Part shown: one piece after another, positions 18,358-27,327 of the stretch
Numbering within the stretch: the first letter of the stretch is position 1
How the letters are laid out: every line of letters starts with the position of its first letter
Assembly (NCBI GenBank): GCA_047971685.1
Contig: JBKDZW010000089.1
Coordinates: forward strand, 5,282-69,281
DNA: 64,000 nt
Direction: 5' to 3'
Source of the DNA: JAJXWB01 sp047971685
GTDB lineage: Bacteria; Pseudomonadota; Alphaproteobacteria; Rhizobiales; Beijerinckiaceae
Made by a program: the position numbers and the translations under genes
Notes under the pieces: generated by a model
The model's database searches: none
The model's input: the letters and a program-made list of their open reading frames with translations, nothing else
Told to the model about the DNA's origin: nothing

Positions 18358-19185
18358 ATGGGCGACGGTTCCTTTGTGATCGCCAGCCGGCACGATCTGC
18401 GGCTTGCCGCCAGGTCGGCCGGCGAGCCTGAGCGCTCGACCGAAGATCTGGCGGAGGGCTCCTATGGCTATGTCCATTCCTACGAAGCCTCGTCCCTGTT
18501 CGACGGGCCGGGGGTGCGCGCCGTCATGTTCGTGACGGGATGTCCGCTGCGCTGCGCCTATTGCCACAATCCCGACACCTGGCATCTCAAGGACGGCTCG
18601 CGCGTGCCGGTCGAAGTCGTCCTCGACCGGCTGGGCGGGCTTGCGCCGGCCTTGCGCGCGATGGACGGCGGCCTGACGATTTCCGGCGGCGAGCCGCTGG
18701 CCCAGCCCGCCTTCACGCGCTGCGTCCTGCAAGGCGCCAAAAAACTCGGCCTGCATACGGCGATCGAAACGTCCGGCTTTCTCGGCGAACATGCGGATCA
18801 GGCCTATCTGGACGCGCTCGATCTCGTCCTGCTCGACATCAAATCCTTCGATCCCGACATCTATCGCCATACGACCGGGCGGGAGGTCGCCCCGACGCTG
18901 CGCTTTGCCGAACGGCTCGCCGAAATCGGCAAGCCGGTCTGGGTCCGGTTCACGCTGGTGGCGGGCCTCACCGACGACCCGGCCAATGTCGATGCGCTCG
19001 CGCGTTTCGTTGCGCCGCTCAAGAACGTGCAACGGGTCGAAATCCAGCCCTTCCATCAGCTCGGCGCGTTCAAATGGAAGTCTATGGGAATTGATTATTC
19101 GCTTGTCAAAACGGAGCCGCCCACGCCCGAACTCGTGCAGCGCGTGCGCGATCAGTTTGCAAGCGCGGGCTGCAAGGTGCGTTAG
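18358..19185 (+). CDS. pflA: pyruvate formate-lyase activating enzyme (radical SAM)
   Basis: A 275-residue radical-SAM protein that installs the glycyl radical on PflB. The CX3CX2C cluster motif is GCPLRCAYCHNPDTW, followed by the SAM-binding GGLTISGGEPLAQP. HTAIETSGF, VLLDIKSFD and the C-terminal VEIQPFHQLGAFKWKSMG are typical PflA segments. The N-terminus is about 30 residues longer than E. coli PflA, with no extra cluster motif. It sits 12 bp after pflB. Confidence 0.94.
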   Translation: MGDGSFVIASRHDLRLAARSAGEPERSTEDLAEGSYGYVHSYEASSLFDGPGVRAVMFVTGCPLRCAYCHNPDTWHLKDGSRVPVEVVLDRLGGLAPALRAMDGGLTISGGEPLAQPAFTRCVLQGAKKLGLHTAIETSGFLGEHADQAYLDALDLVLLDIKSFDPDIYRHTTGREVAPTLRFAERLAEIGKPVWVRFTLVAGLTDDPANVDALARFVAPLKNVQRVEIQPFHQLGAFKWKSMGIDYSLVKTEPPTPELVQRVRDQFASAGCKVR

Positions 19186-19210
19186 GCGCCAATAAAGGGG
19201 AAGAAGCGTC

Positions 19211-20809
19211 ATGATCGGTATGGCAAGCAATATACTGGGGTCTCAGCCGATCCTGTCGCTATTCCTGGCGATCGGCCTTGGCTATCTGGTCGGCCAGATC
19301 AAGTTCGGCACTTTTTCGCTCGGCGTCGGCGCCGTCCTGTTCGTGGGGTTGGCCATCGGCGCCTTCGCGCCCAAGGCGCAGATCGTCGGGCCGATCGGGC
19401 TCGTCGGCCTCATCATGTTTCTTTACGGCATCGGCATTCTGTACGGCCGCGAATTTTTCGAGGGCATGTCGGGCTCGGCCGGCCGCAAATACAATATTCT
19501 CGCCTTCATCGCCTGCGTGGCGGGTCTGTTTGTCGCGCTGGGCCTGGGCAAGATGTTCGGCGTCGAAATCGGTCAGACGCTCGGCATGTACGCGGGCTCC
19601 ATGACCAGCACAGCCACCTTGCAGGCCGCTCTCGACACCATGCACAGCAAGGAACCGTCGGTCGGTTATTCGATCGCCTATCCGTTCGGCGTTATCGGCC
19701 CCATCCTGTGCATCTATTTCATGTCGCGCCGGGTGAAGCCGACGTTCCCGCCCAAGGAGCAGCCGTTCCACATCGCCGAAGTGACGCTGCGCGACGATTT
19801 TGCATCCTGCACGCTGGAAGATCTGACGCGAACCCTGCCTGACGGGGTCGGGATCAAGCTGGTGCGGCGCGACCGGCACACTCATGCGCCGACGCCGGGA
19901 ATGCCGATCGGAGCCGGCGATTGCGTGGTCATCGTGACGGAGGACGCCCACACGCTCGACGAGGCGACGCGCAGGCTCGGTCATCTGGAGACCGGGCGCA
20001 TCGCCAAGGACAGATCCGATCTCGATTATGTTCGCGTATTCGTCGGCAAAGCCGATCTGGTCGGCGTGCCCCTGTCGGAACTGCCCATGCCGGCGGGCTT
20101 TCCCACCCACCTCCTGCATGTGCGCCGCCACGATGCGGACCTCGTGCCGAAAGACGATCTGCGGCTGGAGTTCGGCGACCAATTGGGCGTCCTCTATCCG
20201 GCCGGCCATATGGAGGATGTGCGCAAGCATTTCGGCGACACGGTCAAATCGTCGGCCGAGTTCAGCTATGTCTCGCTTGGCGTGGGCATGGCGCTCGGGC
20301 TGATCCTCGGCATCATCCCGATCCCGATTCCAGGCGTTGGAACCGTCACGCTCGGCGCCGGCGGCGGCCCGCTGATCGTCGCGCTTATCCTCGGCAAGCT
20401 GCGCCAGAGCGGCTCCATGGTCTGGACCATGCCGCTGCCCGCCAATATCGTGCTGCGCAATTACGGCCTGTCCATTTTTCTGGCCGCTGTCGGCATCAAC
20501 GCCGGTCAGCCGTTCCTGAAAACGGTGACGGAAAGCGGCCCGACCGTTCTTCTGATCGGCGTGGCCGTGCTTCTGACGACGGTCGGGATCGTCCTTCTGA
20601 TCGGGCATTACATCATGAAAATCCCCTTCGACGATCTCGTCGGCATCACGTCGGGGGCGACCGGAAATCCTGCGATCCTCGCCTATTCCAACCGCATGGC
20701 GCCGACCGACCGGCCCGACATCTGCTACGCGATGATCTTTCCGTCCATGACGATCGTGAAAGTCATCGCCATCCAGATCGTCGGCCTGATCGCGACAGGA
20801 ACCTTATGA
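19211..20809 (+). CDS. AspT/YidE/YbjL-family transporter
   Basis: A 532-residue membrane protein of the aspartate:alanine exchanger family. Two blocks of transmembrane helices (about residues 10-165 and 350-530) flank a cytosolic region with TrkA-C/RCK_C-like sequence (for example LVGVPLSELPMPAGFPTHLLHVRR and GDQLGVLYP). It has the duplicated family motifs YAGSMTSTATLQAAL and SGATGNPAILAYSN. It lies 25 bp downstream of pflA, so it is most likely in the pfl operon. Relatives exchange or export dicarboxylates and amino acids. Export of a fermentation acid is a reasonable but unproven guess here. Confidence 0.85.
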   Translation: MIGMASNILGSQPILSLFLAIGLGYLVGQIKFGTFSLGVGAVLFVGLAIGAFAPKAQIVGPIGLVGLIMFLYGIGILYGREFFEGMSGSAGRKYNILAFIACVAGLFVALGLGKMFGVEIGQTLGMYAGSMTSTATLQAALDTMHSKEPSVGYSIAYPFGVIGPILCIYFMSRRVKPTFPPKEQPFHIAEVTLRDDFASCTLEDLTRTLPDGVGIKLVRRDRHTHAPTPGMPIGAGDCVVIVTEDAHTLDEATRRLGHLETGRIAKDRSDLDYVRVFVGKADLVGVPLSELPMPAGFPTHLLHVRRHDADLVPKDDLRLEFGDQLGVLYPAGHMEDVRKHFGDTVKSSAEFSYVSLGVGMALGLILGIIPIPIPGVGTVTLGAGGGPLIVALILGKLRQSGSMVWTMPLPANIVLRNYGLSIFLAAVGINAGQPFLKTVTESGPTVLLIGVAVLLTTVGIVLLIGHYIMKIPFDDLVGITSGATGNPAILAYSNRMAPTDRPDICYAMIFPSMTIVKVIAIQIVGLIATGTL

Positions 20810-20890
20810 AGGAGAGAGCCGGATATCTCTCGCATCGATGGAGGATTTAACGATGGGCGACCATAAAAACCTCCCGAGATTTCTCTCGAT

Positions 20891-20927
20891 CCCGCCGGCA
20901 GGCCGGGTGCGGGCGGCCGCTTTTTTT
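20891..20927 (+). terminator. probable rho-independent terminator of the pfl operon
   Basis: GC-rich complementary segments (cccgc 20891-20895 with gcggg 20909-20913, alternatively ggccg/cggcc at 20901-20918) are followed by seven T residues at 20921-20927. The stem is short, so confidence is moderate. Confidence 0.45.
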
Positions 20928-20970
20928 GAGACTCTTGTCTCGAAACATTTAAATTGATACAAGGGTCTCA
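20927..20970. promoter_or_regulatory. 12-bp inverted repeat, candidate TetR operator
   Basis: tgagactcttgt (20927-20938) and acaagggtctca (20959-20970) are complementary with one mismatch. They are spaced by 20 nt of AT-rich DNA and end 22 bp before the TetR-family start codon. The placement is typical of an autoregulatory operator overlapping the promoter. Confidence 0.6.
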
Positions 20971-20992
20971 AATTATCCGGAAGCGCCGCCCG

Positions 20993-21613
20993 ATGGATAT
21001 GGAGACTCTCGAAACTGTTGACGGACGGACGCGCAGGCGGGTCGAAAACGGCGCGCGCATTTTCGACGCCGCCGTGGAATTGCTGGCCGAGCGCAGCTAC
21101 GACGAAATCTCGATCGAGGACATCTGCGCCGTCGCCAATGTCGGGCGCGCCACCTTCTTCCGCATCTTCCAGTCCAAGGCCGACCTGCTTTTGGAGTTCA
21201 ACAGGCGGCTGGCCGAGCGCGTTCAGCGGCGGCTAGATGCGCGCAAACCGCGCACCGCCGCACGGGCGCTGCGCATCATGGGCGAAGAGATCGCCGACGC
21301 CTGGCTCGCCACCTCGCCCGGCGCCTCGGCCATCGCCATGGACTTCACGCAGGTGGCCGCCGGGCGCGGTCTGCACGCCGCCCATCCCGAGCTTCTGCAT
21401 GTTGCGGTAGGGATCGTCGAGCGCGGCCTTGCGCGCGGCGAATTGCGATCGGCGCTGCCGGCCGGTCTGATCGGATCGCTGGCGCTCGTTCAGATCACGG
21501 CGCCGGTTTCCTACTGGTTCAGGCATCCCGGGCGCGATCTGCGTCAGCTCATCGAAGAAGCGGTCGATCACTGGCTGCATGGCGCTGCGGCGAAAAGAGG
21601 AAAGAAAAAATGA
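20993..21613 (+). CDS. TetR-family transcriptional regulator
   Basis: A 206-residue repressor. The N-terminal HTH (IFDAAVELLAERSYDEISIEDICAVANVGRATFFRIFQSKADLL, positions roughly 18-60) is a classical TetR DNA-binding domain, followed by a helical ligand domain. The start at 20993 (ATG, alternatively 20999) leaves the inverted repeat wholly upstream. Its stop overlaps the next start (ATGA at 21610-21613), so it should be translationally coupled to the lyase gene it probably controls. Confidence 0.88.
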   Translation: MDMETLETVDGRTRRRVENGARIFDAAVELLAERSYDEISIEDICAVANVGRATFFRIFQSKADLLLEFNRRLAERVQRRLDARKPRTAARALRIMGEEIADAWLATSPGASAIAMDFTQVAAGRGLHAAHPELLHVAVGIVERGLARGELRSALPAGLIGSLALVQITAPVSYWFRHPGRDLRQLIEEAVDHWLHGAAAKRGKKK

Positions 21614-23346
21614 CAGACAAAAAAACAGGTGGCGCGCTCATCGCCCAGACGCTCGCCCGGCTCGGCGTGCGCGACGTGTTCGCGCTTCACGGCGGACATC
21701 TCGACGCCTTTCTCGTCGCCTGCCCGGACGAGGGAATCCGCCTGACCGATTTCCGTCACGAAGCGTCCGCCGGCCATGCGGCCGACGCCTATGCGCGCTC
21801 GGGCGAGGGGGCGCTTGGCGTATGCGTGGTGACGGCGGGGCCGGGGTTCACCAACGCCCTGACGCCGATGACCAGCGCCTATGTCGACGCGGTTCCCGTC
21901 CTGTTCATCGTCGGCTCGCCGCCGTTGCGCGAGGTGGAGACCAATCCGCTGCAAGGCGGCATAGATCAGGTGGCGATGGCTGCGCCCGTGACCAAATGGG
22001 CGCATCGCGTGACCAATATCGAACGCCTGCCCGATCTGATCGAAAAAGCGATCCGCATCGCGACGACCGGCAGGCCCGGCCCGGTCCTCATCGACGTGCC
22101 GATCGACGTGATGTTCATGCCCTCGCGCGGGATCATGTTCCCGGTGGACAAAAAGCCCGTGGCGCCGGACCGGCCAGCGCCGTCGCGCGGCGCCGTCGAA
22201 CGGGCGCTCGACATGCTGGCGAACGCAAAGCGGCCTGTCGTCATCGCCGGCGGCGGGACGGTTTTCTCGCGCTGTTCGGATTCCCTGCGGCGCTTTTCCG
22301 AAACGGCCGGCATCCCGGTCTGCGCCAGCAATATGGCGCGCGGCATCCTGCCCGAAAACCATCCGCATTATGTCGGCGGCGTCGCTTCCGTTCGCGGCGC
22401 GGTCCAGAAAGGCGCGCCGCCCGATGTCGTGGTCATGGCGGGCGCGCGCGCCGGCCTTTATCTCGGCGGGCGGTCGGGGCTCGCCATTCCCAATGACGCC
22501 AAGATCATCCAGATCGACGTGAACGGCGGCGAGATCGGGCGCATGAGGCCGGTCGATCAGGCGATCGTCGCCGATTGCGACGAAACCTTTCTCGCTTTCG
22601 CGGCGGCGGCGACGGGCCGCAAATGGCCGGAGCGCAAAGACTGGATCAAAACATTGCAGGCCGGGCGGCTTCCATTCGACCCGCTGTTCAAGGACGCGCC
22701 GAAGGAGACGCGGCCGGGCGTCCTGCATCCCTATCACGCCGTGAAAACGGCGATGGATGCGCTCGAAAAAGACACGATCGTCGTCATCGACGGCGGCGAG
22801 GCCGGGGGCTGGGCCACTTCCGTCGTGCGCTCGGCCGGCCCCGGCCTGTGCATGCAGAACGGCTATCTCGGCTGCCTCGGCATCGCGCAGGGCTTTGCGA
22901 TCGGCGCGGCAATCGCCAATCCCGGCAAGCCGGTGGCGATCTTTGCGGGCGATGGCGCAGTCGGCTTCAACATTCAGGAATTCGACACGATGGTCCGGCA
23001 CAATCTGCCGATCGTCACCATTGTCATGAACAATTCCTGCTGGGCGATCTCCCGGCGCGGCCAGGACATCGTGTTCGGCGAGAACCGGCGCAGCATCGTC
23101 TCGCTTGCAAACACGCGCTACGATCAGGTGGCGGTCGCCTTCGGCGGCGCGGGCGAAATGGTCGATTCCCACGAGCGTATCGCGAGCGCCATCCGCGAGG
23201 CGCAGGCAACCCGCCGCCCGGTCTGCGTCAATCTCATCGTCGATCCGGAAGTGGTCAATCCCGCCATCCCGCCGATGGTCGGCGACCCGAGCACGCCCAA
23301 CCAGATCATGATCCCCTATTACGAAAACATCCCGACGGATGCGTGA
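21610..23346 (+). CDS. benzaldehyde lyase-like thiamine-diphosphate enzyme
   Basis: A 578-residue ThDP enzyme of the acetolactate-synthase fold. The activating glutamate is Glu51 in DFRHEASAGHAADAYAR. The cofactor motif is GDGAVGFNIQEFDTMV...IVMNN. The N-terminal ALHGGH and the segment ETNPLQGGIDQVAMAAPVTKWAHRV closely resemble Pseudomonas benzaldehyde lyase rather than biosynthetic acetolactate synthase. That suggests reversible cleavage or ligation of acyloins (2-hydroxy ketones). Oxalyl-CoA or 2-hydroxyacyl-CoA lyase activity cannot be excluded. It is co-operonic with a TetR regulator and, 49 bp downstream, a zinc-type dehydrogenase. Confidence 0.75.
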   Translation: MTDKKTGGALIAQTLARLGVRDVFALHGGHLDAFLVACPDEGIRLTDFRHEASAGHAADAYARSGEGALGVCVVTAGPGFTNALTPMTSAYVDAVPVLFIVGSPPLREVETNPLQGGIDQVAMAAPVTKWAHRVTNIERLPDLIEKAIRIATTGRPGPVLIDVPIDVMFMPSRGIMFPVDKKPVAPDRPAPSRGAVERALDMLANAKRPVVIAGGGTVFSRCSDSLRRFSETAGIPVCASNMARGILPENHPHYVGGVASVRGAVQKGAPPDVVVMAGARAGLYLGGRSGLAIPNDAKIIQIDVNGGEIGRMRPVDQAIVADCDETFLAFAAAATGRKWPERKDWIKTLQAGRLPFDPLFKDAPKETRPGVLHPYHAVKTAMDALEKDTIVVIDGGEAGGWATSVVRSAGPGLCMQNGYLGCLGIAQGFAIGAAIANPGKPVAIFAGDGAVGFNIQEFDTMVRHNLPIVTIVMNNSCWAISRRGQDIVFGENRRSIVSLANTRYDQVAVAFGGAGEMVDSHERIASAIREAQATRRPVCVNLIVDPEVVNPAIPPMVGDPSTPNQIMIPYYENIPTDA

Positions 23347-23395
23347 ACCAAACAGGCGTGAGCCGAGAGAGCGTAAGCCTAAGGAGGCGTGAACG
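23347..23395. repeat. degenerate 15-bp tandem repeat upstream of the dehydrogenase
   Basis: From 23341 the sequence reads as four imperfect copies starting gcgtgaacc, gcgtgagcc, gcgtaagcc, gcgtgaacg at 15-16-bp spacing, running from the lyase stop to the dehydrogenase start. A Shine-Dalgarno aaggagg lies in the last copy. Confidence 0.65.
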
Positions 23396-24454
23396 ATGAG
23401 AGCAGCCGCCCTCAGAGACGGACGCATAGAAATCCTCGACCTGCCGGATCCGGTTCCCGGCGCCGGCAAGGCGCTGCTGGCGCCGCTGTTTGCCGGCATA
23501 TGCGGCAGCGACCTTCACCTGCAATCGGGACTGAAGGCCGCCGCCGAACCCTTGAGCGCGCCCGAGCGCGCCAATCTGCCGATCTTCGTTCCCGGCCATG
23601 AATTCAGCGCGCGCGTCATCGCGTTCGGGCCCGATACGGATACGGCCCTGAAACCCGGCCAGAGGGTTGTCCCGCTGCCGTTCACGCCCAATGGGCACGG
23701 GTTCCAGATCGTCGGCCTGTCGCCGGATCATTCCGGCGGCATCGCCACGCTGAGCGTGGTGGACGCATCGCGCTGCATCCTTGTTCCCGATGCGATCGGC
23801 GACGATCTCGCCGCCCTGACCGAGCCGCTCTCGGTCGGTCTCCATGCGGCAAATCTCGCCTGCAAGCGCGCCGGCCCGAACGTCATCGTCGGCTGCGGTC
23901 CGGTCGGCCTGGCCGTTCTGCTCGCCCTGAAATCGCAGGGGCGCGGGCCTGTTCTGGCGGCCGACTTCTCAGCCGAACGGCGCGCGGCGGCAGAAAGGCT
24001 GGGCGCCGATATCGTCATCGACCCGGCCAGGGATTCGCCCTTCAGCCATTGGGACGATCTTGCTTTCGCCGAAAGCCAGATCTCTGCGCTGCTGACGCCC
24101 GACCAGATCGGAACCGCGCTCGGTCCCAATATTTTCGACTGCGTTGGCGCGCCGGGCATATTGAACAATATTTTCAAGAACGCGCCGCGCCATACGCATC
24201 TGATCGTGGTGGGGGCCTGCCCGCACGAGGACAAGCACGTTCCGCAGGATGGAATCGTGCGCGAAATTTCCGTCGATTACAGTTTCGCCTATACGCCGGA
24301 GGAATTTTCCCGGGCGCTGCGCATGATCGGCGATCACGGCGAAACCGTATCGCAACTCGTCACCAGCCGCCTGCCGCTCGAACGAACGGCGGAAGCCTTC
24401 GACCGGCTGGCCGCCAGACCGAGCGAAATCAAGGTTCTGATCCAGCCACAATGA
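23396..24454 (+). CDS. zinc-type medium-chain alcohol dehydrogenase
   Basis: A 352-residue MDR-family oxidoreductase. The catalytic-zinc ligands appear as Cys36 (GICGSDLHL), His68-Glu69 (VPGHEF) and the Glu in LTEPLSVGLHA. The NAD(P) motif is VGCGPVGLAV. The usual four-cysteine structural zinc loop is absent. It resembles butanediol or threonine dehydrogenases. Downstream of a benzaldehyde-lyase-like enzyme it could interconvert the acyloin and its diol; this is inference from context. Confidence 0.85.
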   Translation: MRAAALRDGRIEILDLPDPVPGAGKALLAPLFAGICGSDLHLQSGLKAAAEPLSAPERANLPIFVPGHEFSARVIAFGPDTDTALKPGQRVVPLPFTPNGHGFQIVGLSPDHSGGIATLSVVDASRCILVPDAIGDDLAALTEPLSVGLHAANLACKRAGPNVIVGCGPVGLAVLLALKSQGRGPVLAADFSAERRAAAERLGADIVIDPARDSPFSHWDDLAFAESQISALLTPDQIGTALGPNIFDCVGAPGILNNIFKNAPRHTHLIVVGACPHEDKHVPQDGIVREISVDYSFAYTPEEFSRALRMIGDHGETVSQLVTSRLPLERTAEAFDRLAARPSEIKVLIQPQ

Positions 24455-24533
24455 AAGGCGGCGAAGGAGCCGCGATACAGCGCGCCACGCAAAGACCGCA
24501 CGACGATCGGCCACAAACAATCATATGCAGCCG

Positions 24534-25784
24534 TCATCGGGCGACCGGGGCGGGACCGGCGGGATTGAGCGGCGGCAGCGCCGGCGGCGGGGCGTGCGCA
24601 TGACCGCAACGGCGAAGCGCATCGAGATCCCCCAGCAGCCGGCGGGAATCGCTCGCAGTCCAGGCCGCCGGACCGGCGGCGAACAGAGCGGATCGCAGCG
24701 CCGTCGCCTTGCGGTTCGCCGCCTGGCGTTTTTGCGGCGGCAGATGGTTTACCCAATCGGTAAAGCTGCGATAGACCGCGCCGACCTCGGCGCCGGCGCA
24801 GGCGCGGCGCAGCACGGCGAACGCCTTGCTTTCGGGATCGGCGCGGCGCGCCTGACGCCGCCGTAACATCGGCCTTGCCAGCAAAACAAGCCCGATCAGC
24901 CCCGCAAGACCAAGCCCCGTCCAGGCAAATCCCGTCCAGAGCCGGGCGCCGCCGTCGGCGATGGGCGCCGGGCCGGCCTCGACCTCGACCGTTGCCGCCG
25001 GTCCTGTTGCGTGCTTCAGCGCGCCGCTTCCAATATCCCACCAGGCCTGCGTCGCCGCCGGAAGCTCGAAACGACCGCTGCGCTCGAATACATAAGTGAC
25101 GCGATCGACGCGCCGGCCTGTGATCGCGCCGCGATCCATGCGGTCCTGCACGTCCGGCGCAGCGACATAGACGCGCACGCCGGCGGGCGCGCCCTGCGGC
25201 GGGCCGCCCAGCACGAAGCCGGGCACGTCTTCGGCCGTCTGCACGATGGTGCGCACGATGGCGTCGCCCGCCTTGAAGACGCCATCGGGCGCCGGAGACC
25301 ATTGCTCGTCGAGGTTAAAGCTTCTGGTCGCGACCAAAGGCGCTGACGGGTCGACGCCGGGTGGCGCGATCACCTCCAGATTAACGGGATCGCCTTTCGC
25401 TTTTCCCGTGACGTCGCCCTTGCGGTCCAGCAATACGACGACCGGCGAGGGGATGACAAAATCGCCGCCACGCCGCGCATAGAGCGCGAATTCAAAGCGC
25501 TGGCCGACATAAGCCACGCCGGCGATTTCATCGCTCAGAGTGGCGCCTTGCGTCTCGAAGCGGAATGTCTGAATGCCGGGCGTCCCGGGCCGCGCCACGC
25601 GCGGCGGCCTTGGCATTTCGCCGCGGAACATCACGTCGACATAATATGCGACATGCTGGCCGATCATGGCGCCTTTCGCCGGCGCGACAGCGGTGCGCAC
25701 CACTACGGGCGGCGAAGTCTCCTGCGCGGCGGCGGGGGCGGCGACATACAATACAGCGAGCAGAATGCGCGCGAGCCTCCTCAC
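24534..25784 (-). CDS. BatD-like membrane protein
   Basis: A 416-residue protein with a signal peptide (ILLAVLYVAAPAAA), extracytoplasmic beta-rich domains of the BatD/oxygen-tolerance type (for example FRFETQGATL, GQRFEFALYARRGGDFVIPS), one transmembrane helix near residues 290-310 (GLGLAGLIGLVLLA) and a cytosolic tail. It is the last gene of the Bat operon and its start overlaps the stop of the TPR gene by 4 bp. Bat proteins are linked to stress and oxygen tolerance in Bacteroides and Leptospira; the molecular role is unclear. Confidence 0.78.
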   Translation of the reverse strand: MRRLARILLAVLYVAAPAAAQETSPPVVVRTAVAPAKGAMIGQHVAYYVDVMFRGEMPRPPRVARPGTPGIQTFRFETQGATLSDEIAGVAYVGQRFEFALYARRGGDFVIPSPVVVLLDRKGDVTGKAKGDPVNLEVIAPPGVDPSAPLVATRSFNLDEQWSPAPDGVFKAGDAIVRTIVQTAEDVPGFVLGGPPQGAPAGVRVYVAAPDVQDRMDRGAITGRRVDRVTYVFERSGRFELPAATQAWWDIGSGALKHATGPAATVEVEAGPAPIADGGARLWTGFAWTGLGLAGLIGLVLLARPMLRRRQARRADPESKAFAVLRRACAGAEVGAVYRSFTDWVNHLPPQKRQAANRKATALRSALFAAGPAAWTASDSRRLLGDLDALRRCGHAHAPPPALPPLNPAGPAPVAR

Positions 25785-26407
25785 CGCCGCCGCTCCTGCT
25801 GCGCCTGAAGCTGGTAGCTAAAACGGGCCCGCAGGAAATCCGCCGGCCGTGTCTGCACCCGCTTCAGCCAGAGCGCGCGCACCGCCTCATCGCTCATCGG
25901 CGCTCCCTCGGTCGCTGTGTCCTGGCCCTTGGAGTTTCTGGCGTCCTTGTCATAGACGATTTCGTCGGCGCCCAGGCGCTGATCGCCGGCATCGCCCCCC
26001 GGCGCCTTCATCCGTTCGGCCCGCAATTGCGCAATCCTCCGGTTCGCCGCAGCGTCGGCGTAATCGGGCCTGAGCGCCAGCGCGCGGTCGTACCGTGCGG
26101 TCGCATCGCTATATTTGCCGAGCATCGTCAGGGCATTGCCATGGTCGTAGGCGCCTTCCGCCGTGTCTATGCCGGCGAGCGCCGTGGCCGCGTCCTTGAA
26201 ATTGCCGGCGCGCATCAGCGCCACGCCGCGCCACATCGGATCGAGAAAGGCGTCCGCCGCCGCCTGGTAGCGGCCCTGCTCGAACAGACGGCGCCCATGC
26301 TGATCGGGACTGGCCCACAGCGCGCTCCAGCCGACCAGCCGCCATGCAACGCCAAGCGCAAGACAAAGCGCAACGACAAGCCCGGCCATGGCTTTGCCCG
26401 TGCTCAT
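25781..26407 (-). CDS. TPR protein of the Bat operon (BatC-like)
   Basis: A 208-residue protein with an N-terminal membrane anchor (MAGLVVALCLALGVAWRLV) and TPR motifs (GRRLFEQGRYQAAADAF, GNALTMLGKYSDATARYDRALALRPDYADAAANR) facing the periplasm. The start at 26407 overlaps the BatB stop (ATGA). The C-terminal third is charged and not repetitive. In Bat operons a TPR protein typically sits between the VWA proteins and BatD, as here. Confidence 0.8.
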   Translation of the reverse strand: MSTGKAMAGLVVALCLALGVAWRLVGWSALWASPDQHGRRLFEQGRYQAAADAFLDPMWRGVALMRAGNFKDAATALAGIDTAEGAYDHGNALTMLGKYSDATARYDRALALRPDYADAAANRRIAQLRAERMKAPGGDAGDQRLGADEIVYDKDARNSKGQDTATEGAPMSDEAVRALWLKRVQTRPADFLRARFSYQLQAQQERRR

Positions 26408-27327
26408 GCCAGAACCCATCCCCTGCGGAACCAGCCGAGCGCCAGCAATACGATGAATGGCGTCAGCCAATAACCCGCCTCCTCCCATTGCGGGGCGTCT
26501 CCTGCAACCGGAGGCGCGGCCCCGCGCCGGGCAAGCGTGCGTGCAAGCTTCCCGACATCGCTGGCGTCTGGCGTCGGCGCCACGAGATCGGCGCCGAGGG
26601 CGGAGACCGCTGCTTTAATGCCGGGATCGGCGGCCGCTCTGTCGGCCGGCTGCATGGCGAACAGCGTCACCGGCGCACCGCGCGCGCGCGCGAGCGCGGC
26701 GATTTCCGCGGGCGAGACCGTGTCGGCAAAAACCACGATCGAGCCGCCCTCGCCCCCGTCTTTCAACACCTGCGCGGCAAGCTCTATGGCGCCGGAGAGA
26801 TCGTCGCCCTCGCGCGGCATCACGTCCGGCGCAAGCGCAGCGGCCATGGTCTCGACCGCAGCCGCGTCGGGCGTTGGCGGCAGCGCCAGATGGGCGGAGC
26901 CGGCATAGGCGACGAGGCCAGTCGGGGCGCCTTCGCGCAAGGCGAGCAGATCGCTCATCTTCTGCCGGGCGCGGTCGAGCCGGGTCGGCTGAAGGTCGTC
27001 GCCCAGCATGGATGGCGCGACCTTCAGGACGAACATCGCCGGTCTGGCGTTCTGCGCAAAGGGCGAGGGCGCCTGCCGCCAGACCGGTCCGGCGACCGCC
27101 AGCACGCAGAGGATCCAGCCGGCAAGCAGCAGGTCGCCCGGGGCGATCCGGCGACCGGACGCGCCGCCCACAATGAGATGGCCGAGCAGCACGGGATCTA
27201 TCGCTGCGCGCCAGCGCGTCGTGGTGTCGGATGCGTATCGCTCCAGCCGCCACAGGGCCAGGGCCGGCAGGATCAGAAGCAACCACCAGGGCCGCAGGAA
27301 ATGAAAAGCAGCGAAGGCGTCCATCAT
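26404..27327 (-). CDS. VWA-domain membrane protein with degenerate MIDAS (BatB-like)
   Basis: A 307-residue protein. It has N-terminal transmembrane helices (WWLLLILPALAL, LLLAGWILCVLAVAG), a von Willebrand A-like domain and a C-terminal helix (LTPFIVLLALGWF). Where BatA-type proteins have DxSxS, this one reads LKVAPSM, so the first metal ligand is lost. A structural rather than metal-dependent binding role is likely. The ATG at 27327 overlaps the BatA stop. Confidence 0.78.
   Translation of the reverse strand: MMDAFAAFHFLRPWWLLLILPALALWRLERYASDTTTRWRAAIDPVLLGHLIVGGASGRRIAPGDLLLAGWILCVLAVAGPVWRQAPSPFAQNARPAMFVLKVAPSMLGDDLQPTRLDRARQKMSDLLALREGAPTGLVAYAGSAHLALPPTPDAAAVETMAAALAPDVMPREGDDLSGAIELAAQVLKDGGEGGSIVVFADTVSPAEIAALARARGAPVTLFAMQPADRAAADPGIKAAVSALGADLVAPTPDASDVGKLARTLARRGAAPPVAGDAPQWEEAGYWLTPFIVLLALGWFRRGWVLA

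Noticed and set aside
20853..20957. A 34-codon open frame with a ggagga ribosome site between the pfl operon and the TetR gene
   Set aside because: Its 3' half runs through the terminator-like sequence and the TetR operator, and no family resemblance is visible.
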